From positions 1 through 49,600 of the forward strand of contig JAEZCA010000013.1 in the NCBI GenBank assembly GCA_023412665.1: DNA of 49,600 nt, read 5' to 3'. Position 1 is the first letter of the stretch. Every line of letters begins with the position of its first letter. Of this stretch, positions 7,478 to 17,343 are shown in pieces. The translations under genes and the position numbers were made by a program. Under the pieces are notes generated by a model that ran no database searches, had not been told where the DNA came from, and was given only the letters and a program-made list of their open reading frames with translations. Source of the DNA: Bacillota bacterium (GTDB lineage: Bacteria > Bacillota > Clostridia > Acetivibrionales > DTU013).

Positions 7478-10400
7478 ATGATCTTGATAGGAGCAACATA
7501 TGCTATTTTGGCAGGTCTGATCGTTTATTTGCTTATAGTCCTTCATTCAAGAAAATCCGATTACAGTGTAGAAGTGAAGGATACAGCCCTTGCCAATGAA
7601 GAATTGCAGAAGCATGCCGCCGAGATAGCCAGGAACCACCCGGTGGGCAGATCGAGAAGCCTGAACTGGCTTATACGCCGGTTGAATGAAAACTTTGACC
7701 TGATTGCAGGGGTCTACGGCATGCTCAACAAGGATGCCGCTGATTCGTTTCCAACCGCTCCTGCAGCCGAATGGCTCCTGGATAACTTTTACATAATTGA
7801 GGAACAGGCAAAAATAATAAAGAGAAGCCTGGCCAGAGGCAGGTATTCAAGACTGCCGGTCCTGGCAAAGGGATATTTGAAGGGTTATCCCAGAGTTTAT
7901 GCAATAGCGCTGGAAATCGTGGCCCATTCCAAAGGCAGCATTGATGAAAGAAGCATCACATCCTTCATACAGTCATACCAGTCGCAGGTGATGCTGTCTA
8001 TGGGCGAGCTTTGGGCTGTTCCACTCATGCTGCGCATTGCCCTTGTTGAAAGTATCCGCGATACATGCGAGGCCATCAGTTCATCGAGACAGGAATGGCA
8101 TAGAGCGGAGAGTCTTGTGCAGCAGATTGGTACTGAAGCTGTGGATGAACACCTGATCGACACTGCTCTGCGCAGCAGGCTGGACAGAGAAGCTGTCACA
8201 CCGGCTTTTGTCGAGCACCTTATCAGGAGGCTGAGAAAGCAGGGGAAAGCATTGTCGGCAGTAACTTCCCTTCTTGATCTGCGCCTTGAGCAAGAAGAGA
8301 CATCCACCAGTGAAATGACAGCTGCCGAGCATCAGTCTCAGGCAGAGATGCAGGTTGCTATCGGAAATTCAATAACCGGGCTGCGCTTGATATCGGAACT
8401 TGATTGGTCTGAGCTGTTTGAGACACTCAGCAGGGTCGAACATATTCTCAGAGGTGATCCCAAAGGTATCTACCCTTTGATGGATTTTGAGTCACGGGAT
8501 TACTACAGACATGAGATAGAAAAAATTTCGAGGACTCTCGGGATCACTGAGACACATGTAGCCGATAAGGCTGTTGAGTGTGCGGATTCAGCAGCACAGG
8601 AAGGGAGAAGCCCCCAGGATCATATAGGGTTCTATCTCATCGGCAAGGGACGCAGATTACTTCTTGAAAAGATCGGGAAAGCAGCTGGGAGAAAATGGAG
8701 GATAACTATTGTCACCTCGGCAAAACCGAAGGGCTTGTATGCGGGGATCGTTCTTTTTCTCTCTATATTCCTTGTGACATACTTCATGTATTATGCAGGT
8801 ACCAATGACGGCACACTGTCGTTATTCTGGCCTGCAGTCACGGCATTGCTGGTCTTCATACCCTCAAGTGAGCTGGCAATAAGTTTAACCAATACAATAA
8901 CCGGTTTTATTTACAGCCCATCCATGCTTCCGAAGCTGGAGCTCAGGAATGGAATACCTGAAGAAGTGGCGTCCTTCGTCATAGTTCCGGCGCTCCTTAC
9001 CAGTCCTGCAAGGGCAAGAGAGCTTGTGAGCCAGATGGAAGTATGTTATCTGGCCAATAGAGAATCCAATCTTTTTTTTGCACTTGTCGGTGATTTCAAG
9101 GATTCACCATCGGAAAAGATGGATGGGGACGATGATATAATAAAGGCTGCCATAAGAGGGATAGAGGAGCTGAATGTAAAGTATTCCGCCGGAGGTCCTG
9201 CTGTATTTTATTATCTGCACCGCAGCAGGACATACAATAGCTCTCAGGGCAGATGGATGGGCTGGGAAAGGAAAAGAGGGGCGATCGTTGAATTCAACAA
9301 GCTGTTAAGAGGCGGACGCGATACGGGCTTTAGCATAATAACACCGGATTTGTCGCCGCTGCCCCTTATCAAGTATGTAATAACTCTGGATGCCGATACC
9401 TGTCTTCCAATGGGAACCGCCAAAAAGCTAATCGGAACGATAGCTCATCCTTTGAACAGGGCTGTTATCGATGAAACCACCGGAATAGTGAAAGAGGGCT
9501 ACGGCATACTGCAGCCAAGGATCAGTGTAAGCATACCAAGCGCAAACAGGTCCTTTTTCACAAGGGTTTTTGCAGGCCAGGGAGGAATAGATCCATATAC
9601 CACAGCAGTCTCAGACATATACCAGGATATATATGAAGAAGGGATCTTTACCGGAAAAGGCATATATGATGTCGATATATTCACTCAGGTACTGCATGAC
9701 AGAATACCGGACAATACCGTACTGAGCCATGACCTTCTGGAGGGCTGCCATCTGAGGACAGGACTCGTCAGCGACATTGAGCTTGTGGATGGCTATCCAG
9801 GCAGCTACAAATCATTTACCGCCCGCCAGCATAGATGGGTAAGGGGAGACTGGCAGCTGCTGCCATGGCTGGGGAGACATGTACTAAGAAGGTCTGGAGC
9901 AAAGATGATCAACAACCTCTCCGGACTGTCCAGGTGGAAGATATTCGATAATCTTCGAAGAAGCCTGCTTTATCCTTCCTTGCTGCTGTTGATCCTGTCC
10001 GGCATACTTTTTCTTCCGGGAGACGATCTGGTGTGGATGGGATATGCGGTGCTGGTTTGCATATCACCGCTGACAGGAAGCTTTCTGAACTCCCTTTTGG
10101 CTGGAACGATTCATTTCAGGAATCGCAAAACCGACTCTGTCGCTATTTCAGGAATAAAAGCCGCTGTGTACCAGTCGCTGTTTCTTTTCATGTTTATCCC
10201 GTTCCAGACTAGTCTGATGCTGGACGCTGTCATTCGCACGTTGTACAGGGTTTTACGTTCCCGCAGGAATATGCTGGAATGGGTGACTGCAGCCGATGCG
10301 GAGGCTGGCGCAGATAACAGTCTGGGCGGATATTACAGAAAAATGTGGTTTTCAATCCCGGCTGCTGTGATCGTGCTCCTTTCTGCCGTCCTTGTATCAA

Positions 10401-13400
10401 ACAGAGCTTTGATACCTGCACTGGCAGCAGCCGCCGCCTGGGCAGCGGCTCCGCTTGCGGCATACTTTATCAGCAAGCCTGTTGAAAGGAAGCACAACAG
10501 ACTGTCAGATAATGATATTGGTTTTTTAAGGAGGATATCCAGGAAAACCTGGAGGTATTTTGAGGATTTTGCAACGGAAAATGATAATTACCTGCCCCCG
10601 GACAATTTTCAGCAGGACCCGCCGAAAGGCTCAGCCCATAGGACTTCCCCGACCAATATAGGCTTTATGCTGCTTTCTGTGTTGTCCGCCCATGACCTTG
10701 GATATATTGGTCCGGACCGAATGGCTGATCGCTTGGACAGGACAATTAGCACGATGGAAAAGCTCGAGAAATGGAAAGGTCATTTATATAACTGGTATGA
10801 CACGATCACCCTTGACAAGCTGAGACCGCTTTATGTATCCACTGTTGACAGCGGAAATCTGGTCGGCTACATGATGGTTGTAAGGGAAGGCCTGAAGGAA
10901 TACAGAACCAATAAGCTGATACGTCCTGCATTAGCGTCCGGACTTGCAGATACACTGGAGCTTATGCTGGAAAACAATAAGTCCGGCACTGATAAAAAGC
11001 TTCAGAAACTACTGTCGGAGTTGACAGCAGGAAATATCGCGGACATCAGAGGGTGGGAGAGCGCCCTGAAGGGAATTGCTGCCTGGCTGGAATCCCTGCC
11101 TGATGAAAAACGGCATGGAAACGACGGGTGGGGTTTGAAGCTGAGTGAAATGGTAAATCAGCTCAGAGAAGAATTGTATTCATATTATCCGTTTTTACAA
11201 CATCCGGGTTCTGCAAGCACGCTTCAGCAATATGACGCCGAACTGGCACAGAAGCTATGTGTTCCGGCTTCTCCGGATGAACTGCTGTCCCTCTATGACA
11301 AAGCGGCGGAATTGCTGAAGGGAAAGCATGATGAAGCAGACACGGAAGCTTTGCAGCTGTTCAGGCAGGGTGCCGGTCATATAACAGATATGATAAGGCA
11401 GTATGAAGAATTGACGGATAGAATAATAAGGCTTATTGATGCTACCGAATTCTCTCCTCTTTTTGATAAGAAAAGACTGCTGTTTTCGATAGGCTATAAT
11501 GTTGAGGACGGGCATCTGAGCAAGTCGTATTACGATCTGCTGGCATCTGAGGCAAGGCAGGCGAGCTTTATTGCCATTGCCAGAGGTGAGGCGGACCGCA
11601 GGCACTGGATGAGGCTTGGCAGAAAGCTGATTGCGTCGGAGGGCGGAAAAGGGCTTGTGTCATGGACAGGCACTATGTTTGAATACCTGATGCCGCTGGT
11701 CATTATGAAGAGCTATGAAAATACCATTCTGGATGAGACCTACTCTTTTGTTGTTAAGAAACAAAGAAAATACTGTAAGCATAGGGGAATACCATGGGGT
11801 ATATCAGAATCGGGTTACAGCGCTCTTGACTTCGGACTCAGCTATCAGTACAAGGCATTTGGGGTGCCGGAGCTCGGACTCAAGAGAGGCCTTGCCAATG
11901 ACATGGTTACAGCTCCTTACGCGTCGCTGCTTGCCATAGGCGTGGATCCGGCCGCAGCTGCAGAAAATCTGAGAGAATTGCGGCGCCTGGGTATGGAGGG
12001 TATCTACGGCTTCTATGAGGCGGTGGATTTCACTCCGTCCAGACTTGAGCGTGATAGCAGCTTCCGTATAGTGAAGAGCTATATGGCGCATCATCAGGGG
12101 ATGAGCCTTGCAGCATTGAACAATTTCTTCAACTGCGGTGTGCTGCAAAAACGCTTTCATAAGGATCCGGTCATACAGTCGGCGGACTTGCTGCTTCAGG
12201 AAAAGCTGCCATCCAGGGTCGTTCATACAAAGTGGCATAAGGAAGAATGGGTCAGCCGGAACCGCAGGACTGAGCTTATGGACGGAGCTGCAGTCAGGAC
12301 ATACGGGCTTGCGTGCACTATCCCTCCGAAGATTCATCTGCTTTCCAACGGTGAATATTCCGTAATGATAACCGACAGCGGTTCGGGCCGCAGCCTTTCG
12401 GGCAATATGGCTGTCAACAGGTGGGAGTCTGACTATGTCAGTAAAAAGGGCTTTTATATCTTTATCCAGAATATCAACTCAAATACAGCATGGTCGGCCA
12501 CGTATGAGCCTTTTGGTCAGGAACCCGAAAAATACAGGGTCGTCTTTTCGCCTGACAAAGCCGAGTTTACAAGGAAGAACGGGAATATTGAGTCGTATCT
12601 CGAAATAACGGTGTCACCCGAGGATAATGCGGAAATCAGACGCATATCGATAACAAACCACAGCGGGAGTCTGAGATACATAGAATTGACCAGCTTTTTT
12701 GAAGCTGTGATTGCTCCGCCTCAGGAGGATGCTTCGCACCCGGCCTTCAGCAAGCTGTTTGTCAGAACGGAGTTTGTCAGGGAACACATGTGCCTGCTGG
12801 CGGCAAGGAGGCAGAGAAAGGCAGGCCAGCGCATATCCTGGCTGGTTCACACCATGTCCCTTGAAGGCGATCATGCCATAGGCGAAGTGCAGTATGAGAC
12901 CGACAGGATGAAATTTATTGGCAGAAATCGCGATATTACTGATCCGGAGGCAATGGAACCCGATCAGCCCCTCAGCGGCAGTACCGGGTCCGTGCTCGAT
13001 CCTGTCATGAGTCTGCGAAGGCGGATCAGGGTCGAACCGGGGCAGACTGTCAGGGCTTTATTCACAACGGCTGTGGCCGATTCGCGCGGGCATGCTCTTG
13101 AGATAGCGGGTAAATACAATGACTTCAGGGTATCGGACAGGGCGTTTGAGCTTTCCTGGACAAGAAGCCAGGTGGAGAGCAGATATCTTGGTCTGAAGCC
13201 TGAAGACATCATCTTTTATCTCGAGCTCGCACCTTTCTTTTTGTATCACAATTCCTTCAAAAGGAATTTTTCGCAGTATATCATGGAAAATACCGGTTCC
13301 CAGCAGGATCTGTGGTCCTTTGGCATATCGGGGGATTTGCCGCTGATGCTTGTTGAGGTAAATGAACCCGATGATGCAGATCTGGTCGAGTGGGCGCTGA

Positions 13401-16222
13401 AAGGTCATGAATACTGGAGGATGAAAAGTCTGACGGTTGATCTTGCCGTGCTTGTCAATAAAGTGGAGGGATATAACCAGCCGCTGAATGAAAGGGTGAG
13501 GGATGTAATTGCTGCAAGCCATGCCAGAGACATGGCCAACAAGCCCGGAGGAGTTTTTATAATAAACAGGGGAGATATAGATCAAAAGCAGGTATCTCTG
13601 CTTTATACCGCAGCTGCATTGATCGTGAAGGACAGTGTCGAGGCCTTCAGGAACAGAATCAAGAGCGCCGTGGTTTCCCGCGATACCGCACCGTCAGCTA
13701 GCTCCTGCAATGATGGGACAAGACCTGTCAGGATAACTGTACATGACAAGGCTGAGGATGGAAGGCTTTTGTTCTTTAATGGCATCGGAGGTTTCTCAGA
13801 GGATGGAAGGGAATATGTTATCAGGCTTGAGAGTGGACGCCATACACCGCTGCCATGGTCCAACATCATTGCAAACAGGTCATTTGGATTTATCGTGACA
13901 GAGAGCGGCGGTGGATATACATGGTGCCAGAACAGCCGTGAATTCAAGCTCACACCGTGGGCTAACGACCCTGTGACAGACCGCCAGGGAGAGATATTTT
14001 ATCTGAGCGATATCGAAGAGAAATGCCATTGGAGCCTCACCCCCATGCCGGCGCCCGGAAATGGGGCATACACTGTGCGCCATGGCCCGGGCTGTAGTGT
14101 CTTCGAGCATGAAAGCAACGGGATAGCTCAGTCACTGACGATGTTTGTGTCATTGGACCAGCCTGTCAAGATATGTATCGTCAGACTGAAGAACCTGACA
14201 GGCAGGCAGCGCAAGCTGAAAGTAACCTGGTATATCAGACCTGTGCTTGGTATCGATGAAAACCGGACTTCCAGGTTTATAACAACAAGAATGGACATAA
14301 GCGGGATACTCTTTATAGAAAATAAATTTTCAGATGAGTTCAGGGGTAAAACTGCTTTTGTGGCTGCCGGCGCTGAAGAAATTTATTATACCTGCGACAG
14401 GACGGAATTCATCGGTCATAAGGGCGATCCCGCAGAGCCGGCGGGGCTGTTTGGCGACCGCCTGTCCGGTGAGGCCGGTGCGGGACTGGATCCATGTGCG
14501 GCTGTCAGCTGTATTGCAGAGCCTGATCCGGAGGAGGAGACCGCTTTCGTGTTTCTTCTGGGTTGTGCTGACAATGCCGAGCAGGCACAGGCCATAGTAA
14601 AAAAGTTTGCAGCTTTCGAGGGTGCGGTCAATGAGCTTGAACGTGTAAGGTCATTCTGGAGAGATAAGCTTGGCGCTATACGGCTGTGTACTCCTGACGA
14701 CTCTTTCGATGTTTTGATGAACGGCTGGCTTGTCTACCAGTCAACAGCCTGCAGAATGTGGGCAAGGTCAGGGTATTACCAGGCCGGGGGCGCATATGGC
14801 TTCAGAGACCAGCTGCAGGACTGCATGGCTTTGCTGAACACCCTTCCCGAGCTTTCAAGGGATCAGATTCTTCTGCATGCCTCAAGACAATTCAGGGAAG
14901 GAGATGTACAGCACTGGTGGCATGCTGAAAAAGGCAAGGGGATCAGGACAAGGTACTCAGATGATTTGCTTTGGCTTGCCTATGTTACGTCTGAATATGT
15001 GGAAAAGACCGGCGATGAGTTAATACTGGGAGAAATAATACCATTTTTAGAGGGCAATCTGCTCGAGGAGGGTGTGGATGAGAGATATGAAGAGCCGAGA
15101 CAGTCAAATACAGCTGCAAGCCTGTATGAACACTGCGTGCTGGCCATTGACAGATCGCTGGCCACAGGACCCCATGGTATTCCTCTGATGGGAAGCGGCG
15201 ACTGGAACGACGGGATGAATACCGTAGGCAATAAAGGCTCCGGGGAAAGTGTATGGCTTGGATGGTTCCTCATATCGATACTTCACAAATTCATACCGGT
15301 CTGCAGGCTTATGAAGGATTTTAAAAGAGCCGAGCTTTATCGTGATAAGGCTGCGGACCTTATTGATAGCATCGAACGGGAGGCTTGGGATGGAAGCTGG
15401 TACAGAAGGGCATATTTTGATGACGGTACGCCCCTTGGCTCGGTAAATAATTCCGAGTGCATGATAGACTCCATATCACAGTCATGGTCGGTGATATCAG
15501 GGGCCGCGAAGCCGAAACGTGCCCGTGAGGCTATGGCTGCCGTACAAAAATATTTGGTCGACACAAGTGAGGGCATAGTCAGGCTGCTCACTCCGCCATT
15601 TGATGAAGGGGTTCTTGAGCCCGGCTATATCAAAGGATATGTGCCCGGAGTACGGGAAAACGGCGGACAGTATACACATGCCGCGACATGGGTAGTGCTG
15701 GCCTTCACCAGGCTCGGCATGGGAGATAAGGCAAGCGAGATATTCCATATGCTGAACCCTATCAATCATACGAGGACCGTTTTTGAATACTCAAGGTACA
15801 AAACAGAGCCCTATGTTATGGCTGCTGATGTATATGCTGTAAGTCCCCATGCAGGCAGGGGAGGCTGGAGCTGGTATACAGGTGCAGCAGGCTGGTTCTA
15901 CAAGGTCGGCCTTGAGAACATAACGGGCTTCGTAAAAAAGGGTGAAAGGCTGTATATAGACCCGTGTATTCCAACCACATGGGGAAAATACGAGATTGTT
16001 TACAAATACAGGAATTCAACATTCTTCATTGAAGTCAGGAATCCGGATGGCGTGAGCTACGGTGTTTCACATATCATTGCTGACGGTAAGATCTGCAGCA
16101 AGGGTTATATAGACCTTTCAGCACCCGGCAGTCATAATATCGAGGTCGTCATGGGGGAGCCTTATCACTTTGCGTCGGATCCCGAGCCGAATACCGCCGG
16201 CTCCAGTAACGGGAAATCGTAG
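7478..16222 (+). CDS. ndvB: Cyclic beta-1,2-glucan synthase (NdvB/ChvB/Cgs family)
   Basis: A giant 2914-residue inner-membrane enzyme that polymerises, length-controls and cyclises beta-1,2-glucan from UDP-glucose. One N-terminal helix and about six to eight helices between residues 410 and 1000 surround the GT84 domain. That domain has DAD (Asp638, Asp640) and the acceptor motif QHRWVRGDWQLLPW near residue 785. A glycoamylase-like domain follows (NIGFMLLSVLSAHDLGY near 1060; FGVPELGLKRGLANDM near 1460). The C-terminal half is a GH94 phosphorylase-like region, with GGAYGFRDQLQD near 2440 and GDWNDGMNTVG at about 2574-2584. Length and domain order match Brucella/Rhizobium Cgs (about 2830-2870 residues), so it appears intact. 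GH94-type disaccharide phosphorylases lack the membrane GT84 part, which excludes that alternative. Confidence 0.92.
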   Translation: MILIGATYAILAGLIVYLLIVLHSRKSDYSVEVKDTALANEELQKHAAEIARNHPVGRSRSLNWLIRRLNENFDLIAGVYGMLNKDAADSFPTAPAAEWLLDNFYIIEEQAKIIKRSLARGRYSRLPVLAKGYLKGYPRVYAIALEIVAHSKGSIDERSITSFIQSYQSQVMLSMGELWAVPLMLRIALVESIRDTCEAISSSRQEWHRAESLVQQIGTEAVDEHLIDTALRSRLDREAVTPAFVEHLIRRLRKQGKALSAVTSLLDLRLEQEETSTSEMTAAEHQSQAEMQVAIGNSITGLRLISELDWSELFETLSRVEHILRGDPKGIYPLMDFESRDYYRHEIEKISRTLGITETHVADKAVECADSAAQEGRSPQDHIGFYLIGKGRRLLLEKIGKAAGRKWRITIVTSAKPKGLYAGIVLFLSIFLVTYFMYYAGTNDGTLSLFWPAVTALLVFIPSSELAISLTNTITGFIYSPSMLPKLELRNGIPEEVASFVIVPALLTSPARARELVSQMEVCYLANRESNLFFALVGDFKDSPSEKMDGDDDIIKAAIRGIEELNVKYSAGGPAVFYYLHRSRTYNSSQGRWMGWERKRGAIVEFNKLLRGGRDTGFSIITPDLSPLPLIKYVITLDADTCLPMGTAKKLIGTIAHPLNRAVIDETTGIVKEGYGILQPRISVSIPSANRSFFTRVFAGQGGIDPYTTAVSDIYQDIYEEGIFTGKGIYDVDIFTQVLHDRIPDNTVLSHDLLEGCHLRTGLVSDIELVDGYPGSYKSFTARQHRWVRGDWQLLPWLGRHVLRRSGAKMINNLSGLSRWKIFDNLRRSLLYPSLLLLILSGILFLPGDDLVWMGYAVLVCISPLTGSFLNSLLAGTIHFRNRKTDSVAISGIKAAVYQSLFLFMFIPFQTSLMLDAVIRTLYRVLRSRRNMLEWVTAADAEAGADNSLGGYYRKMWFSIPAAVIVLLSAVLVSNRALIPALAAAAAWAAAPLAAYFISKPVERKHNRLSDNDIGFLRRISRKTWRYFEDFATENDNYLPPDNFQQDPPKGSAHRTSPTNIGFMLLSVLSAHDLGYIGPDRMADRLDRTISTMEKLEKWKGHLYNWYDTITLDKLRPLYVSTVDSGNLVGYMMVVREGLKEYRTNKLIRPALASGLADTLELMLENNKSGTDKKLQKLLSELTAGNIADIRGWESALKGIAAWLESLPDEKRHGNDGWGLKLSEMVNQLREELYSYYPFLQHPGSASTLQQYDAELAQKLCVPASPDELLSLYDKAAELLKGKHDEADTEALQLFRQGAGHITDMIRQYEELTDRIIRLIDATEFSPLFDKKRLLFSIGYNVEDGHLSKSYYDLLASEARQASFIAIARGEADRRHWMRLGRKLIASEGGKGLVSWTGTMFEYLMPLVIMKSYENTILDETYSFVVKKQRKYCKHRGIPWGISESGYSALDFGLSYQYKAFGVPELGLKRGLANDMVTAPYASLLAIGVDPAAAAENLRELRRLGMEGIYGFYEAVDFTPSRLERDSSFRIVKSYMAHHQGMSLAALNNFFNCGVLQKRFHKDPVIQSADLLLQEKLPSRVVHTKWHKEEWVSRNRRTELMDGAAVRTYGLACTIPPKIHLLSNGEYSVMITDSGSGRSLSGNMAVNRWESDYVSKKGFYIFIQNINSNTAWSATYEPFGQEPEKYRVVFSPDKAEFTRKNGNIESYLEITVSPEDNAEIRRISITNHSGSLRYIELTSFFEAVIAPPQEDASHPAFSKLFVRTEFVREHMCLLAARRQRKAGQRISWLVHTMSLEGDHAIGEVQYETDRMKFIGRNRDITDPEAMEPDQPLSGSTGSVLDPVMSLRRRIRVEPGQTVRALFTTAVADSRGHALEIAGKYNDFRVSDRAFELSWTRSQVESRYLGLKPEDIIFYLELAPFFLYHNSFKRNFSQYIMENTGSQQDLWSFGISGDLPLMLVEVNEPDDADLVEWALKGHEYWRMKSLTVDLAVLVNKVEGYNQPLNERVRDVIAASHARDMANKPGGVFIINRGDIDQKQVSLLYTAAALIVKDSVEAFRNRIKSAVVSRDTAPSASSCNDGTRPVRITVHDKAEDGRLLFFNGIGGFSEDGREYVIRLESGRHTPLPWSNIIANRSFGFIVTESGGGYTWCQNSREFKLTPWANDPVTDRQGEIFYLSDIEEKCHWSLTPMPAPGNGAYTVRHGPGCSVFEHESNGIAQSLTMFVSLDQPVKICIVRLKNLTGRQRKLKVTWYIRPVLGIDENRTSRFITTRMDISGILFIENKFSDEFRGKTAFVAAGAEEIYYTCDRTEFIGHKGDPAEPAGLFGDRLSGEAGAGLDPCAAVSCIAEPDPEEETAFVFLLGCADNAEQAQAIVKKFAAFEGAVNELERVRSFWRDKLGAIRLCTPDDSFDVLMNGWLVYQSTACRMWARSGYYQAGGAYGFRDQLQDCMALLNTLPELSRDQILLHASRQFREGDVQHWWHAEKGKGIRTRYSDDLLWLAYVTSEYVEKTGDELILGEIIPFLEGNLLEEGVDERYEEPRQSNTAASLYEHCVLAIDRSLATGPHGIPLMGSGDWNDGMNTVGNKGSGESVWLGWFLISILHKFIPVCRLMKDFKRAELYRDKAADLIDSIEREAWDGSWYRRAYFDDGTPLGSVNNSECMIDSISQSWSVISGAAKPKRAREAMAAVQKYLVDTSEGIVRLLTPPFDEGVLEPGYIKGYVPGVRENGGQYTHAATWVVLAFTRLGMGDKASEIFHMLNPINHTRTVFEYSRYKTEPYVMAADVYAVSPHAGRGGWSWYTGAAGWFYKVGLENITGFVKKGERLYIDPCIPTTWGKYEIVYKYRNSTFFIEVRNPDGVSYGVSHIIADGKICSKGYIDLSAPGSHNIEVVMGEPYHFASDPEPNTAGSSNGKS

Positions 16223-16833
16223 CTGTCTTCGTACAGCTCGGCCAGCATATTGACAGTACCCGGCAGGTCGCTTGCCAGATCGAGGCCCCTTTCTTCGAGA
16301 AAATGCTGCAGAATGCCGCTTTCACGATATACCCAGCGGGTGTATCTGGACCGTTCCTTCATATACTCCTCTAAAATTTCTGGATTATCTATATTGTCCA
16401 ATATCTCCGAACAGATAAAAAAGTTGCAGACTGTTGTCCTGAACCGGGCCGGCAATTTGCAGCCTTTTCCAGGTATAACAAACGGACAGGTCCTGAAGAA
16501 TATGGTATGATCTCTGATGTCGCCTGTTTCGAGCAGTTCTCCTGACGCTATGTATTTTTCATATGCAGCCTTGTCGAAATGACCGATAGAATAAAGATTA
16601 TACTTGTTTACCTTCGTGCCCGGATATGACAGTATTGCATCAAGTGCTTTGCGGCCTCCTTCCAGCACAGCCATCCTCTGGATGTCGACCAGTGTGAATT
16701 CAGGGAAGTAATGGCAGCAGCCCCTGTTTTTTATTTCGCACAGGCTTTTGCCCATAATACTATCGCAGCCGCCGCAATCAGTACAGCCGATCTGCGGTAC
16801 CCCCATATCAAAAAAAATAAAAATATTTCCCAT
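16165..16833 (-). CDS. Cysteine-rich protein of unknown function
   Basis: A 222-residue protein I cannot name with certainty. About ten cysteines fall in two clusters: N-terminal GCTDCGGCDS, SLCEIKNRGCCHYF, and central RTCPFVIPGKGCKLPARFR plus TVCNFFICSE. This suggests a metal or Fe-S site, loosely like YkgJ-type zinc/iron-chelate proteins. There is no signal peptide or helix. ATG 16833 is chosen because GAGGGGG lies 6-7 bases upstream on the minus strand; a GTG 15 bases earlier is less likely. Its last 58 bases overlap the 3' end of the convergent glucan synthase gene, and no terminator is visible between them. Confidence 0.75.
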   Translation of the reverse strand: MGNIFIFFDMGVPQIGCTDCGGCDSIMGKSLCEIKNRGCCHYFPEFTLVDIQRMAVLEGGRKALDAILSYPGTKVNKYNLYSIGHFDKAAYEKYIASGELLETGDIRDHTIFFRTCPFVIPGKGCKLPARFRTTVCNFFICSEILDNIDNPEILEEYMKERSRYTRWVYRESGILQHFLEERGLDLASDLPGTVNMLAELYEDSYDFPLLEPAVFGSGSDAK

Positions 16834-16997
16834 AAATCGCCCCCTCACATATCTGTTTTCCGCATATCTCTGTTACTTCACTGCGGCTAAATAAATCACC
16901 CTGTTCCTATTGTTTTCAACATTAATTATAATTATGGCGAGATGTGATGACAACATTTTTTTGTCAGACAATTGTTGGGATATAAGGGGAAATTATG

Positions 16998-17026
16998 TTG
17001 AATATGTAATATAAAAGTAGTATAAT
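16998..17026 (+). promoter_or_regulatory. Sigma-A-type promoter for spo0E
   Basis: TTGAAT (16998-17003) and TATAAT (17021-17026) with a 17-bp spacer, in an A/T-rich region between the divergent Cys-rich gene and spo0E. It implies a leader of about 130 nt (17033-17163) in which I recognise no riboswitch. The 330-bp intergenic region 16834-17163 holds nothing else I can support. Confidence 0.7.
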
Positions 17027-17163
17027 ATACATATATAGCAGTTATAAAATAGGTTTTCGGGCTCTATCCCAGGTTTTTGCAGTATGGCAGTCCCCGCTTT
17101 TGTGTCACTCAGGTATCTTTAGTAAGCAGGTTGACGTTTTTTAGTACTGGGAGGTGTATAGCC

Positions 17164-17343
17164 TTGAAAGACAGTAAGCTATCATATCGCGTCAAGGATA
17201 TCAACAAATTGAGAGCAGAACTACATCAATTGCTCGAAGCTGAGATTTTGACCAGCAGCAATGTTCTTCAGCGAAGCCGTGAACTTGATTCCCTTATTCT
17301 GTTATATTACACAAATAAAGATCATGAATTGAGTGAGCCATAG
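17164..17343 (+). CDS. Spo0E-like aspartyl-phosphate phosphatase
   Basis: A 59-residue protein of the Spo0E family (PF09388), which dephosphorylates Spo0A~P and delays sporulation. It shows the two-helix hairpin: INKLRAELHQLLEAE, then the signature SRELDSLILLYY containing SxxLD. TTG 17164 is the start because GGGAGGTG (17149-17156) lies 7 bases before it. The frame is open further upstream, but that part lacks family similarity. It has its own promoter at 16998-17026. The 3' end overlaps the convergent membrane-protein gene by 22 bp. Confidence 0.85.
   Translation: MKDSKLSYRVKDINKLRAELHQLLEAEILTSSNVLQRSRELDSLILLYYTNKDHELSEP

Noticed and set aside
11804..12337. 177-codon antisense frame inside the glucan synthase gene, and similar ones
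   Set aside because: The host gene is continuous, with recognisable domains in its own frame; these are frame shadows.
17027..17163. c-di-GMP (GEMM) riboswitch before spo0E
   Set aside because: The conserved GEMM sequence blocks are absent; only a plain leader is seen.
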